From contig VBAR01000003.1 of NCBI GenBank assembly GCA_005882315.1, forward strand, positions 665,931 through 729,930: DNA of 64,000 bases, in the 5' to 3' direction. The notes under the pieces were generated by a model, which did no database searches, was not told where the DNA came from, and saw only the letters and a program-made list of their open reading frames with translations. The DNA comes from Bacteroidota bacterium (GTDB lineage: Bacteria > Bacteroidota > Bacteroidia > Chitinophagales > Chitinophagaceae). This document shows positions 16,753-27,144 of this stretch, piece by piece. The stretch's first letter is position 1; every line of letters starts with the position of its first letter. The translations under genes and the position numbers were made by a program.

Positions 16753-17508
16753 ATGGCAAAAGATCTTTTTAGTAAGCAATCTGATCTTTATGCCCGCTAC
16801 CGGCCTCATTATCCAAAAGAACTTTTCGATTATATTGTTTCATTTGTAAAGAACCGGGATATAGCATGGGACTGCGCTACCGGTAACGGGCAGGCCGCAT
16901 CTGTACTTGCTGATTATTTTGACCAGGTAATTGCAACGGACATCAGTGTTGCACAAATTGAAAAAGCTATTCAAAAAAATAATATTACATATTCTGTTTG
17001 CCCGGCCGAATCAACAACATTTGCAGATAATACATTTGATCTCGTGACAGTAGCGCAGGCTTATCACTGGATCAAATGGGCAGATTTCAGAAAAGAAGTT
17101 ATCCGTGTTTGCAAACCCGGTGCAATCATTGCTGTTTGGATGTATTATAATCATAACACACATGACGAAAAAGTGACTGCAGCTGTGAGAAATTTTCATG
17201 CAACTGTAACCCAGCCTTATTGGGATCATGAAAGAAAATATGTGGAAGAGAAATATGAAACCGTTGAATTTGACTATCCTTTATTGCCCGTAAAAAATTT
17301 TGAATCGGTTACTCAATGGCGCCTTGATGATCTCATCGGTTATGTCAACAGTTGGAGTGCTATTCAGAAATTCATTAAAACAAATGGTTATTCACCTGTT
17401 CCGCAATTGCAAGAAGAGCTGACTAAACTGTGGCCAGCAGGTGAAATTAAAAGAGTGACGTTTCCTATTTACCTGAAACTGGGCCGCATCAGCAAGCCGG
17501 GTATGTAA
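16753..17508 (+). CDS. Class I SAM-dependent methyltransferase
   Basis: This 251-residue protein has the Rossmann-type methyltransferase core: AWDCATGNGQAASVLADYF (motif I, SAM-binding), VIATDISVAQIEKA (motif II), and FDLVTVAQAYHWI (motif IV/post-II). It belongs to the Methyltransf_11 group. The N-terminal KQSDLYARYRPHYPKELFDY is typical of a subfamily found in bacteria, fungi and plants, whose substrates are mostly small molecules. It lies 5 bases after rpe and probably shares its message; no functional link is evident. Confidence 0.88.
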   Translation: MAKDLFSKQSDLYARYRPHYPKELFDYIVSFVKNRDIAWDCATGNGQAASVLADYFDQVIATDISVAQIEKAIQKNNITYSVCPAESTTFADNTFDLVTVAQAYHWIKWADFRKEVIRVCKPGAIIAVWMYYNHNTHDEKVTAAVRNFHATVTQPYWDHERKYVEEKYETVEFDYPLLPVKNFESVTQWRLDDLIGYVNSWSAIQKFIKTNGYSPVPQLQEELTKLWPAGEIKRVTFPIYLKLGRISKPGM

Positions 17509-17554
17509 TTCCGTTTTTATTGAGTAATATTGTTCTTAAATCCGAAACTTAGGA

Positions 17555-20038
17555 ATGAACCTTACCAAGTATCTGCTAACCATTCTTCTTATTTTTTTTA
17601 CTGGCATCGCTTTCTCCCAAAAACAACCTGCATATGTATCCGGTAAAGTTGTGGATGAAAATGAAAACCCGGTTTCCAATGTAAACATTACTATTCTCGG
17701 CAAGCTAACTGTAGTAGTTACCAACGATTCAGGTTATTTCAAAATAAAAGTTCCGGCTGATAAAGCTTTTGCATTAGTCTTTACTTATTCTGGCAAAAAA
17801 ACAGAACAGCGTAATTTTTTGCTGAATGAAAATGAACAGGAAACAATAACTGTAAGACTTGAACCCGGCGCTAAGGCACTCGACGAAGTTATCATCAAAG
17901 ATAACCGCGACAGAACTGAAGCCGGATTGATTCGTCCTAATCCGAAATCGGTATTGAATCTTCCTGCTCCAGTTATAGGCGTTGAAAGCCTTATAAAAAT
18001 ATTTGTCGGCAGTAATAATGAATTGACATCCCAGTATTCCGTTCGTGGTGGTAGTTATGATGAAAATTTAATTTATGTAAACGATTTTGAAATTTTTCGT
18101 CCTTATTTGGTCAGGAGTGGTCAGCAGGAAGGATTAAGTTTTATTAATCCTGAAATGGTCCGCAATATCAATTTCTACAATGGAGGTTTCCAGGCAAAGT
18201 ATGGTGATAAAATGAGCAGTGTTCTGGATATCCAATACAAGAAACCAAAACGTTTTGGCGGTAGCGCTTATATAAGCATATTGGAACAAGGGCTACAATT
18301 TGAAGGAAGCTCATCAAATGACCGGTTCAGTTATTTAATTGGTGTACGTAACCGAAGTAATAAAAATTTATTAAGTCGCCAGGATACAAAAGGAAACTAT
18401 GTTCCATCATCCGCCGATCTGCAGGCATTACTGAATTATAAACTCAGCCCTAAGTGGACCGCAGAGTTTTTAGGCAATATTTCCAAAACAAAATTTACAC
18501 TTACCCCTGAATTCAGCCAGCTTACTTCATCAGTGTTCTCTCCTTTTTATAGCGCTACACTTGGAGTTGATATTTATTTCCAGGGAAGAGAGAAAGATGA
18601 ATACGTAACCAATATGATGGGGCTCTCACTCATCAACCAGGTAAACAAAAAATTACGATTGAAATGGATGGCTTCTTATTTCAGTAATGATGAAAAAGAA
18701 AATATTGATATCACCGGGGCTTATCTTTTCGGCGACCGTGATTTTGATAAACGTAGTGCTACTTATGGTTTAATTGTAAATCCGCTAGGTGTAGGATTAT
18801 ATCAAAACTGGACCCGCAATACATTGAATATTAAAAACTGGAATTTCGGACATAAAGGAAATCTTGATAAAGGAAAACATAGCTTTCAATGGGGGCTTTC
18901 ATTTGACAAAACTGCAATTCAGGATAAACTTGATGAATGGGAATACCAGGATAGTGCCGGTTATTCTTTGCCTTTTAATCCAAATCTTTTGCAGCTTAAT
19001 AAAGTTTTAAAATCAAAAGCTGATCTTGATATTAATAAATACTCCGGTTACCTGCAGGATAATATTGCTTTTGGTGATTCTGCCAATGCTTATACGTTGT
19101 CGACCGGTGTTCGCTTAAATTATAATTCACTGAATGGCGAATTCCTGGTTTCTCCCCGTATTGGTTTTAGCTGGAAGCCCGACTGGAAAAAAGACATCGT
19201 CTTCCGAACGGCTGTGGGTGCTTATCATCAACCGCCGTTTTATCGTGAAATGAGGCGATATGATGGTACTATAAACACTGATTTAAAAGCACAGAAAAGT
19301 TACCAGGTCGTGGCTGGCTTTGATTATAATTTTAAAGGATGGGGGCGTGCCCTTCGCTGGACAACGGAAGCTTATTACAAACATATGTGGGATGTAGTAC
19401 CTTATGATGTAGACAATGTAAGGCTCCGTTATTTTGGTGAGAACAATGCAAAGGCATATGCAGCCGGAATAGAAATGCGGCTGTTTGGCGAATTGGTGAA
19501 AGACGCCGAAAGCTGGATAAGCATTGGTTTTATGAAAACACAGGAAGATATTGATGGTGATTATTATACCAAGTATACACTTGATTCCAACTATGTTCCG
19601 GTTGACAGCGCTGTAGTTCAGAATGGTTATTTGCGCAGACCAACTGATAGAAGAATAACTTTTGGCATGTACTTCCAGGATTACCTCGCTACCAATAAGA
19701 ACTTTAAGATGTACCTGAACTTAATATATGGATCAAACCTCCCATATAATATTCCGGGTCTGGTGCGGTATAGAAATGCATTGGTGATCGATCCTTATAT
19801 CCGTGTTGATATTGGTTTCAGTGCACTATTGCTCGACAGTGATAAAAGTACCCGTCGTAGTCACTCCCCTTTCCGTGGTTTTGATAATATTTGGGCCAGT
19901 CTTGAATTGTTCAACATGATAGATCGGGCTAATACAATTTCTTACCTACTGGTAAAAGATTTTACTAATACTGTATATGCGATGCCGAATCGTTTAACGC
20001 CGCGGTTAGTGAATTTTAAGATCGTGGCGAGATGGTAA
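17555..20038 (+). CDS. TonB-dependent outer membrane receptor
   Basis: This 827-residue receptor imports a ligand across the outer membrane using TonB energy. After the signal peptide (MNLTKYLLTILLIFFTGIAFSQ) comes a carboxypeptidase-like regulatory domain (about 25-105, VSGKVVDENENPVSNVNITI). A plug follows (about 110-225), with YSVRGGSYDENLIYVNDFEI and YNGGFQAKYGDKMSSVLDI, then a beta barrel to the C-terminal RLVNFKIVARW. No SusD partner is adjacent, so it is not a classic Sus pair. The ligand is unknown. The stop abuts that of the convergent hemerythrin gene. Confidence 0.9.
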   Translation: MNLTKYLLTILLIFFTGIAFSQKQPAYVSGKVVDENENPVSNVNITILGKLTVVVTNDSGYFKIKVPADKAFALVFTYSGKKTEQRNFLLNENEQETITVRLEPGAKALDEVIIKDNRDRTEAGLIRPNPKSVLNLPAPVIGVESLIKIFVGSNNELTSQYSVRGGSYDENLIYVNDFEIFRPYLVRSGQQEGLSFINPEMVRNINFYNGGFQAKYGDKMSSVLDIQYKKPKRFGGSAYISILEQGLQFEGSSSNDRFSYLIGVRNRSNKNLLSRQDTKGNYVPSSADLQALLNYKLSPKWTAEFLGNISKTKFTLTPEFSQLTSSVFSPFYSATLGVDIYFQGREKDEYVTNMMGLSLINQVNKKLRLKWMASYFSNDEKENIDITGAYLFGDRDFDKRSATYGLIVNPLGVGLYQNWTRNTLNIKNWNFGHKGNLDKGKHSFQWGLSFDKTAIQDKLDEWEYQDSAGYSLPFNPNLLQLNKVLKSKADLDINKYSGYLQDNIAFGDSANAYTLSTGVRLNYNSLNGEFLVSPRIGFSWKPDWKKDIVFRTAVGAYHQPPFYREMRRYDGTINTDLKAQKSYQVVAGFDYNFKGWGRALRWTTEAYYKHMWDVVPYDVDNVRLRYFGENNAKAYAAGIEMRLFGELVKDAESWISIGFMKTQEDIDGDYYTKYTLDSNYVPVDSAVVQNGYLRRPTDRRITFGMYFQDYLATNKNFKMYLNLIYGSNLPYNIPGLVRYRNALVIDPYIRVDIGFSALLLDSDKSTRRSHSPFRGFDNIWASLELFNMIDRANTISYLLVKDFTNTVYAMPNRLTPRLVNFKIVARW

Positions 20039-20518
20039 TTATTTCTTTAACCAAAATTCATCCTTCCAATCAGAGCCGCACAGGGGATGTTCTTCCAACT
20101 CTTTATAAATTTCCTCCAGTTGTTCTTTATTCAGATTCACTTCCACCCATCCAAACAACTCTCTTTCTTCAAAGCGGATATGTTTGTAAATAACATCAGC
20201 GAGACTTGTAAAAGTCTCTATCGATGCATCATCGCCCAAACTCAGGATCAATTCACGTATCAAAGAATGTTCTTCCTGCATTTGTTTCAATAAAGGATTA
20301 TCTGTTGGAATAAATTTTGACAATACATGCTCTTCCTGGTAAAAATGTGGTTTGATATGTTGTTGCCAGTAAAAAATAGTAAAATCTTTCAATCGTGCAG
20401 GAGCAATATTATTACTTAAGCCCTGGCGCAATTTCCATACAAACAGTAACCCATCATGATGTTCACGACTGAGGGGGGATAATTCATTGCTTCTTACAAT
20501 TGGCTGATTCGTTTCCAT
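20039..20518 (-). CDS. Hemerythrin HHE-domain protein
   Basis: This 159-residue helical protein has the spaced histidines and glutamates of the HHE cation-binding fold: LSREHHDGLLFVWKLRQG, IKPHFYQEEHVL, MQEEHSLIRELI and YKHIRFEERELFGWVE. The fold usually holds a di-iron centre used for oxygen or NO sensing, or for iron-sulfur repair, but this subgroup's role is not known. It is a single gene. Its promoter -7 element lies only 4 bases before the ATG, so the message may be leaderless. Confidence 0.88.
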   Translation of the reverse strand: METNQPIVRSNELSPLSREHHDGLLFVWKLRQGLSNNIAPARLKDFTIFYWQQHIKPHFYQEEHVLSKFIPTDNPLLKQMQEEHSLIRELILSLGDDASIETFTSLADVIYKHIRFEERELFGWVEVNLNKEQLEEIYKELEEHPLCGSDWKDEFWLKK

Positions 20519-20522
20519 GATC

Positions 20523-20530
20523 CAAAATTA
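20523..20530 (-). promoter_or_regulatory. Probable -7 element of the hemerythrin gene
   Basis: On the minus strand this reads TAATTTTG, a perfect TAnnTTTG match, ending 4 bases before the ATG. If used, transcription would start at or next to the start codon. Confidence 0.45.
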
Positions 20531-20608
20531 GAAAATGATATTGATGGGAAGATGATAAAAAACAATCTCATGGATGATTTAACTCAAGCAGCCGGGCAGA
20601 ACAGATTT

Positions 20609-23068
20609 TTACATCCACCGGTTTCGACTTTTATCCCAACTGGCGAAACCTATTTTAAACTGTACCGGGCTATTATATTTATTTGCCGCAGAGCCAATAA
20701 TATAAACACCTATTTTGAATTTATAAGTCGGATTAAACGGCCATTTAAAAACTCTTTCAACTCCGGCAAACATTTCGAAATAGCGCAGATCTCTTTCTGG
20801 TGCCACCAAAAATCCGGCACCTGCAATTTCCCTCAATTGTAATTTTTTAAACAAGGGTACTTTATTCAAAAAAGCACCATTGAATTCATGTACATAATGC
20901 CCCTGGTAAAACCGGTTGAAAACAGGAAAGGTTGAATCCAGTGACTGGAATGCTTCATGAGGATTCATAAAGAATATCGGGTCGTCACGCCGCTGAAATT
21001 TATAATCAACAAGCTCCAGGCCTTTCGTATTTAAAAAATCCCCGGTGATCACTTTATATTTTGATACACCTGTTGTGCCCAGTTTCAGTTCCTGCTCTAT
21101 TCCAAATTCGAGGTAATCAAAATCAGTTGTACTGTTAAACAAAACCGGGATTCCCTTTTTCCATTCTACATAAAAGGTCGGCCATTTAGAGCCTAAAATA
21201 ATTTTCTCTTTGGGCTCACGGATATATTTCTGCCCCGGAGTGAACGCAAGCCTGATACGTGTATTCACCGTGTTATAAGGTTCAAAAGGAATAGCCTGGT
21301 TAGTTCCCAGCCATTGACCAAACGCACTATCTACTTTTGAATTTGTTTTATAGTGACTCACCGATTCCCGGAACGCCAGATCCAGATCAGTATATAAAAA
21401 CAATCCGTTCTTTATTTCCAAACCATGACCCAGACTAATTGCGTTATTCAGGTAAAAATTAGTTCGTTTGATCATGTTGATCCATGCATCACCGCTGAAG
21501 ATGTATTCAAAATCCCGGCCAAGCATTACCCGGTAAAAGCCACGGTTAAAAGGATTATACATCCTGGTTACGGATACCTTTCCGTTGATGTCGTGATTGC
21601 GAAAACCATAACTGAGATTGGTGTAGATGCCAATATTCTTTCTTGATTTATATGTTTTGTTGTACCATACATTGGCGGATAGCCTTGCACCACCAAACTG
21701 GATAAATTGTACCAGCGATGCGGCAGCAGGTAGCACCAATGTTCTTTCTTTTTCACGGTTATAAAATGTTATCCCGGTGAATGCAACTTTCTTCCAGGTA
21801 ATTTTATTAATAGCCCTGTCAATTGAATCGAGGTAAGCTTTGGTATGTGTGGCCCTATAGAGACTATCCTTATATTGGATAAATCGTACTTCTTTTTCAC
21901 TCAGCGGTTCTGTTCTTACTTTCTGCCAGAAACTACTGTCACGTTCATATGCTTGCTGCGTAGTGCTGCTTAGTTCAACACCAAAATATTTTGGAGGAAA
22001 AGTTTTGTTCAATTCAAAATCAGAATAATTTGCTATTGTTTGCCCTGATAATTTTCCTCTTCCTGTTTTTGAATAATAAGTAAACTGCTGGCGGGTGATC
22101 ATCCATGCTTTGTTATCAACAAAACTGTATTGCTGGTCTATTTCAAAAAAATCATATTCGGGTAAATGATAAGCAGGTAATTTATAGTGGGCACTCAATA
22201 CCACCCATGCACTGTCCATCACTACTACTTCACCTTCTACTGTTACATTGCTTAGTTGCCGGGGTTTAATGCTGATGGTATAAATCTTATTCTTTCCCTG
22301 GAGCCTTGTATTGACAATTTTATACCGGTAAGCAGCCAACCCGCCATAACTCACAGGTGATAAAAAAGGAACCTGCGACAAAACTCTTGACCGCAACAGG
22401 TTATTGTAAATATTAAAATCTCCCTCCGTAGTTGAAAGAAAGAAAAGGCTTTCTGGTCTTCCTCTTTTTACAACACCACTCCGTTCCTCTTTAATTTTTG
22501 TATCCGACCCCTTATCTACCCGTAACGAAACTTCGGCCATTGACATATAGGCCAGGTCACCAACATCGTTTTTCTTTTCAACAGAATCCGACTTCTTCTT
22601 TTTTATTTTTCGGATGGATGAATCAATTTGAGTGGCTTTTATATACGCATTATAACTGTATGTGCCCGACGCCGCCATAACTTGTTCCTTATTGCGGATC
22701 ACATTCCTGATCATCTCTTCTCCGCGGTCTTTTATTTTTCCCCTGACAATTACTTCCGACAAATCTTTTCCATCATCGCTTTCCAAAATTATATTTTGAA
22801 CATAGTTCCCTGTCACAACAAGAGTAATGATCTGTGCTTTATACCCGATACTGCTAAAGATCAGGTCATATTTTCCTTCTTCGAGTTTCAATTCATATTT
22901 CCCATCTTCATGGGAAACAGTGCCCCCGGGCATATCCTTAATTTTTACAGATACTAATGGCAGCGGTTCAAGTTTGTTGTTAGTGATTATTCCTGAAACA
23001 GTAAAATACTGGCCATGCAGAATTTGAGAAAACAATAAAAGAAGAAATAGGAAGCAGTTGCGGGGCAT
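20609..23068 (-). CDS. DUF5686 outer membrane protein, copy A
   Basis: This 819-residue protein has a signal peptide (MPRNCFLFLLLLFSQILHGQ), then a carboxypeptidase-like regulatory domain (about 22-105, VSGIITNNKLEPLPLVSVKI). The long DUF5686 region ends in an aromatic-rich beta barrel (YKFKIGVYIIGSAANKYN near the end). The family is confined largely to Bacteroidota and its function is unknown; an outer-membrane location is inferred. I start at the ATG at 23068, where the signal peptide begins. Its nearest relative is the next gene (23152-25617), the same in architecture and similar throughout, so the pair arose by tandem duplication. Confidence 0.87.
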   Translation of the reverse strand: MPRNCFLFLLLLFSQILHGQYFTVSGIITNNKLEPLPLVSVKIKDMPGGTVSHEDGKYELKLEEGKYDLIFSSIGYKAQIITLVVTGNYVQNIILESDDGKDLSEVIVRGKIKDRGEEMIRNVIRNKEQVMAASGTYSYNAYIKATQIDSSIRKIKKKKSDSVEKKNDVGDLAYMSMAEVSLRVDKGSDTKIKEERSGVVKRGRPESLFFLSTTEGDFNIYNNLLRSRVLSQVPFLSPVSYGGLAAYRYKIVNTRLQGKNKIYTISIKPRQLSNVTVEGEVVVMDSAWVVLSAHYKLPAYHLPEYDFFEIDQQYSFVDNKAWMITRQQFTYYSKTGRGKLSGQTIANYSDFELNKTFPPKYFGVELSSTTQQAYERDSSFWQKVRTEPLSEKEVRFIQYKDSLYRATHTKAYLDSIDRAINKITWKKVAFTGITFYNREKERTLVLPAAASLVQFIQFGGARLSANVWYNKTYKSRKNIGIYTNLSYGFRNHDINGKVSVTRMYNPFNRGFYRVMLGRDFEYIFSGDAWINMIKRTNFYLNNAISLGHGLEIKNGLFLYTDLDLAFRESVSHYKTNSKVDSAFGQWLGTNQAIPFEPYNTVNTRIRLAFTPGQKYIREPKEKIILGSKWPTFYVEWKKGIPVLFNSTTDFDYLEFGIEQELKLGTTGVSKYKVITGDFLNTKGLELVDYKFQRRDDPIFFMNPHEAFQSLDSTFPVFNRFYQGHYVHEFNGAFLNKVPLFKKLQLREIAGAGFLVAPERDLRYFEMFAGVERVFKWPFNPTYKFKIGVYIIGSAANKYNSPVQFKIGFASWDKSRNRWM

Positions 23069-23151
23069 AGTCAGGTTTCCATGTAAAAATGCGATCATTC
23101 CCTAAACGATGATAACCTAAAATTATTTTTGGTAAGGCTTTAACAAATAAA

Positions 23152-25617
23152 TTATTTCCATCTATTCTTAAACCTATCCCAGGTGGTTATCCCGATCTTT
23201 ACCTTAACGGGGTTGTTGAATTTATTAGCGGCAGAGAAAGCGACATAAACTCCCAGCTTTAATCTTGTAAGTGGGTTAACGGGCCATTTAAAAACTCTTT
23301 CCAGCCCTGCAAAAACTTCAAAATAGCGCAGGTCTTTTTCTTTTGCCAGTAAAATGCCGCCACCTGCTACTTCTTCAAGCTTAAGTTGTTTAAGAAAAGG
23401 TATTTTACTTATCAAGGAGCCATGAAAATTATGAACAAGATTTCCCTGGTAATATCTTTCAAATACCGGGAAGGTTGAATCTAACAACTGAAAACCTTTT
23501 TGCGGATCACTGAAAAAGAAAGGATCGCCCCGACGCATATAGCGGTAATCAACTTCTCTCAGGTCAGTGGTATTAAAAAAATCGCCTGTCTTAATATTAT
23601 AATTCAATTCTCCGAACACACCCAACTTAGCCTGTTGAATAATACCGAATTCCAGGTAATCAAAATCTACGTCGCTTTTGAATAGGTCGTGTATCCCTTT
23701 TCTCCAGGTCGCATAAAATGTAGGCCACTTAGTATAGAGAAGAATTTTCTCTTTTGGCTCACGGATATATTTCACCCGGGGTGTATAGAAAAATTTGACC
23801 TGTGCGTATACAGCATTATAAGATTCAAATGGAATGGGTTGATTATCGGTAAGTATGTCACCAAAAACATCATCGACGTTTTCATTAACCTTGTAATCGC
23901 TTACCGAACGACGAAAAGCGATTTCAAAATCATTGATCATAATAAAGCCATTAAACAATTCCAGTTCATGTCCGGCTTCTATTGAAGTGTTCAGGTACAC
24001 ATTACTTCGTTTCAGCATATTTACCCACGCATCACCGGGATAGATAAACTGAAAATCCTTCCCAACGTTTATATTGAATTTACCGCCATTAAAAGGATTG
24101 TACTTTCTACTAAAATACACCCGTCCATTTAAATCATTATTCCGGAAGCCATAGCTGGTTTTAAAATCAAACTCAAGATTTTTCCGTGATGCATAAGTTT
24201 TCCGGTAGGCCATTGCAAGAGTAATCCTTGTTCCACCAAAAACAAAAGGCTGTACAATTGTTGTTAGTGGAGGCAGTATCCACATTCTTTGTTTACGGTG
24301 ATCATTTAATATTTGTCCGAATAACAGCACACGACTCCACGTTACTTTATTGAGTACACGGTCAATGGAATCAAGATAAATATCCGACTGCATGATCCTG
24401 TAAACACTGTCCTGGTATTTTGTATACAAAGCTTCACGTTCGGTCAGCGGCAATGACCGTACCCGGGTCCAAAAAATGCTGTCACGTTCATACGCTTCAA
24501 TAGCAGTAGAACTGAGTTGATCTCCAAAATAATTACGACGAAAATTTTTATTCAGCTCAAAATCGGAATAGATCACTGTCGTTTCACCATAACGTTTTCC
24601 GTTTTTTGTTTTGCTGTAATAATTGAACTGCTGCTTCTTTATCATCCAGGTAGTATCACTAATATTTTCATATTCCTGCTTTACTTCAAAAAAATCATTC
24701 TCGGGCAAATGTGCTTGTGGCAAACGAAATTCAGCTTTTAGCACTACCCACAAGCTATCCATGATCACAATCTCACCCTCTACTGTTGCATTACTCAACA
24801 ACCTGGATTTTACACCAATGGTTATAATTCTCCTGCGGCCCACTTTTTCCTGTTTGAGTGTTTTATACTTATAGGCTACCAACCCGCTGTAGCTGACCGG
24901 CGAAAGAAATGTCATACGGGAAATAGCAGGCGCTTTGAGCAGGTTATTATAAAGATTAAAATCGGCGTCCGTCGTAGTTTGATAAAACAGGTAGTCGGTA
25001 CTTCCCTGCTTCTTTACTCCCAATCGTTCTTCTTTAATTTCTCCTTTGGCACTTTTATCCAGTTGCAATAAGATCTCAGCCAATCCCATTCCCGAATAAT
25101 CTTCAACGACAACAACAGAATCGGTTTCATTTTCTTTTTTCTTCTTAGCATCAATAGAATCCGTTTGGCTAGCCTTTATATACACTTTACAACTATAAGC
25201 CCCAGCAGCGGCCTGGTGTGCTTCCTTATTCTGAATTACTTTTCGGATAAACTCTTCCGCCCTGTCGCGGTATTTTACTTTCACCACAAATTCTTCCAGT
25301 GAAGTAGTATCGTCTATTTCCAGCATTATCTCATGTACCAGGTCCTGGTTACTGATGGAAAAATTTAGTACTCTTGTTTTATACCCAATCATGGTAACGA
25401 TCAGGTCATACTGTCCTCTTTCCAGGTCAAATGAAAAGGTTCCATCACTTTTTGTCATCTGGCCCAGCTTTGTATCTTTTATTTCCACAGTAGCAAGCGG
25501 TAGCGGCTCACGTTTTTCATCCAGCACCACTCCGGATACTTTATAAGTTTGTCCATAAGCAAGCTGTGTACTTGCAAATAATAAAGTTGATATGATTAAT
25601 AGTAAAAGAAGCTTCAT
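23152..25617 (-). CDS. DUF5686 outer membrane protein, copy B
   Basis: This 821-residue protein repeats the plan of the downstream copy: signal peptide MKLLLLLIISTLLFASTQLA, carboxypeptidase-like domain (VSGVVLDEKREPLPLATVEI), DUF5686 region with shared blocks such as FNLYNNLL, FLSPVSYSGLVAYKYK and YIREPKEKI, and a C-terminal barrel. A long insertion of K, E and D residues near 190 (AKKKKENETDS) occurs in both copies. The start at 25617 is supported by a perfect -7 element 10 bases upstream. The 83-base gap to copy A may hold a second promoter. Confidence 0.87.
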   Translation of the reverse strand: MKLLLLLIISTLLFASTQLAYGQTYKVSGVVLDEKREPLPLATVEIKDTKLGQMTKSDGTFSFDLERGQYDLIVTMIGYKTRVLNFSISNQDLVHEIMLEIDDTTSLEEFVVKVKYRDRAEEFIRKVIQNKEAHQAAAGAYSCKVYIKASQTDSIDAKKKKENETDSVVVVEDYSGMGLAEILLQLDKSAKGEIKEERLGVKKQGSTDYLFYQTTTDADFNLYNNLLKAPAISRMTFLSPVSYSGLVAYKYKTLKQEKVGRRRIITIGVKSRLLSNATVEGEIVIMDSLWVVLKAEFRLPQAHLPENDFFEVKQEYENISDTTWMIKKQQFNYYSKTKNGKRYGETTVIYSDFELNKNFRRNYFGDQLSSTAIEAYERDSIFWTRVRSLPLTEREALYTKYQDSVYRIMQSDIYLDSIDRVLNKVTWSRVLLFGQILNDHRKQRMWILPPLTTIVQPFVFGGTRITLAMAYRKTYASRKNLEFDFKTSYGFRNNDLNGRVYFSRKYNPFNGGKFNINVGKDFQFIYPGDAWVNMLKRSNVYLNTSIEAGHELELFNGFIMINDFEIAFRRSVSDYKVNENVDDVFGDILTDNQPIPFESYNAVYAQVKFFYTPRVKYIREPKEKILLYTKWPTFYATWRKGIHDLFKSDVDFDYLEFGIIQQAKLGVFGELNYNIKTGDFFNTTDLREVDYRYMRRGDPFFFSDPQKGFQLLDSTFPVFERYYQGNLVHNFHGSLISKIPFLKQLKLEEVAGGGILLAKEKDLRYFEVFAGLERVFKWPVNPLTRLKLGVYVAFSAANKFNNPVKVKIGITTWDRFKNRWK

Positions 25618-25940
25618 TTTTACATTGCAAAAATAGAATATTGGTTGCCGCACTAAAACCATTGTCTGCAATCCTGATCTTTTTCGGATTATATTAACAA
25701 ACAGTGAAGTGAATTACGATAAGTAATCTTGCTAATCACCGTTTTTAGTTTCTAATTAACTGATCAAAACTAATACTGAAAGCAGAACAAATTCTTTATC
25801 AAAATTTTTTACTCCACAATTTGTTTTCACAGCTGTTAATAATTAACTTTAGGAAACACTGATATTTATCATTTACTTTAATCATGGATGGTAGTTCTTT
25901 AGTGATCTGAACCTGATTGTGTAATTAAAACCGTATCGAA
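25618..25940. other. Divergent promoter region between DUF5686 and PhoH genes
   Basis: In these 323 bases I see one clear signal, the minus-strand -7 element at 25628-25635. The rest is A/T-rich and holds no recognisable RNA, repeat or open frame of note. The promoter of the PhoH gene must lie here but shows no perfect consensus. Confidence 0.5.
25628..25635 (-). promoter_or_regulatory. Probable -7 element of the DUF5686 copy B gene
   Basis: On the minus strand this reads TATTTTTG, a perfect TAnnTTTG match, 10 bases before the ATG at 25617. Confidence 0.5.
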
Positions 25941-26927
25941 TTGACAGAAACGATTATCAACCTCGAAACCGTAAACCCTATTGAGTTTTTCGGTGTAAAC
26001 AATGGTAAGCTTGATATCCTCAAAAAGAAATTTCCCCTGTTGAAAATCTTAAGTCGTGGCACGCAGATAAAACTCAGCGGCGCCCCTGAACAGATAGAAT
26101 CTGCACGGGAAAAAATTGAACTCATTGTGCAGTATCTCGAACGGAACGGCCACATGAGTGAAAATTATTTTGAGCAGATCCTCGGCGGCGATGACCAGGA
26201 AGCCATTGACAACTTTAAAGACAGAAATCCCAATGATGTGCTGGTGTTCGGCCCGAATGGTAAAACTGTAAGGGCAAGAACAGCCAACCAGAAAAAGATG
26301 GTGCAACATACCGATCGCAACGATATTGTATTTGCTATCGGCCCTGCTGGTACCGGTAAAACCTATACAGCCGTTGCATTAGCTGTTCGTGCATTAAAAA
26401 ATAAACAGGTTAAAAAGATCATTCTTACCCGCCCTGCAGTGGAAGCCGGTGAAAACCTTGGTTTCTTACCTGGCGACCTGAAGGAAAAGATCGATCCTTA
26501 CCTGCGTCCATTGTATGATGCACTTGATGATATGATACCTGCTGACAAACTCGGGTATTATATGACTACCCGTACCATCGAGATCGCCCCACTTGCTTAT
26601 ATGCGTGGCCGTACGTTGGACAATGCATTTATTATACTAGATGAAGCTCAGAATGCTACCGACCTGCAATTGAAAATGTTTTTGACACGTATCGGTGCCA
26701 ATGCAAAAGCTATCATCACTGGTGATATTACCCAGGTTGACTTGCCGCGGAATCAAAGAAGTGGCTTGCATACCGCCGTACGTATCTTAAAAGATGTAGA
26801 TGGCATCGGACATATAGAATTGGATGAAGAAGATGTCGTACGTCACCGACTGGTAAAAGCTATTCTAAGAGCTTATGATAAGGAAAGAAAGGAAAATGAT
26901 CCGGAGCAACAACCACCGAGAAGATAA
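25941..26927 (+). CDS. PhoH-family ATPase
   Basis: This 328-residue ATPase has an N-terminal KH-like domain (about 20-75) and a RecA-like PhoH domain with Walker [12 protein letters not shown] (about 135), Walker [12 protein letters not shown] and the following [11 protein letters not shown]. PhoH/YbeZ proteins work with the RNase YbeY in ribosomal RNA processing; ybeY is not in the window. The start is TTG: no ATG occurs in frame until residue 73, inside the conserved part, and the TTG places the usual N-terminus TETIINLE. A strong terminator follows. Confidence 0.92.
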   Translation: MTETIINLETVNPIEFFGVNNGKLDILKKKFPLLKILSRGTQIKLSGAPEQIESAREKIELIVQYLERNGHMSENYFEQILGGDDQEAIDNFKDRNPNDVLVFGPNGKTVRARTANQKKMVQHTDRNDIVFAIGPAGTGKTYTAVALAVRALKNKQVKKIILTRPAVEAGENLGFLPGDLKEKIDPYLRPLYDALDDMIPADKLGYYMTTRTIEIAPLAYMRGRTLDNAFIILDEAQNATDLQLKMFLTRIGANAKAIITGDITQVDLPRNQRSGLHTAVRILKDVDGIGHIELDEEDVVRHRLVKAILRAYDKERKENDPEQQPPRR

Positions 26928-26946
26928 ATGCTAACCCATATAAATA

Positions 26947-26981
26947 AAACCCGCAGCTTGTTTGATTGCGGGTTTTTTGTT
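26947..26981 (+). terminator. Rho-independent terminator after the PhoH gene
   Basis: The 8-base stem AACCCGCA/TGCGGGTT (26948-26955 and 26967-26974) is followed by a T run ending in TTTTG. It starts 20 bases after the stop codon. Confidence 0.88.
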
Positions 26982-26990
26982 TTGTAACCG

Positions 26991-27125
26991 GCAACATTGC
27001 TACTATCATCGTCTGTTGCGACGCTCCTTTCATCTTTTAATTCTTTACTCAACATTTGCGTCGCAGTTTACCCTGAGCTTGTCGAAGGGTCGCACACTTG
27101 TACTTCAATAATTCTATTGAGCATT
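26991..27125 (-). repeat. Dispersed intergenic repeat, copy 2 (longest)
   Basis: The right part (27066-27123) is the reverse complement of copy 1 at 8965-9021. The left part (26994-27036, GCTACTATCATCGTCTGTTG then the CGACGCTCC block) matches copies 3 and 4. It contains the CCCTGAGCTTGTCGAAGGG palindrome common in many genomes. It fills the space between the PhoH terminator and the next gene. Confidence 0.75.
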
Positions 27126-27144
27126 TTTCATTAGCTTGCAGTAT

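Noticed and set aside
20552-20842. Plus-strand frame of 96 codons
   Set aside because: It overlaps the 3' end of the DUF5686 gene on the other strand and its product has no recognisable features.
26982-27144. Fluoride riboswitch before the crcB operon
   Set aside because: I found no crcB-motif pattern; the gap is filled by the PhoH terminator and a dispersed repeat.
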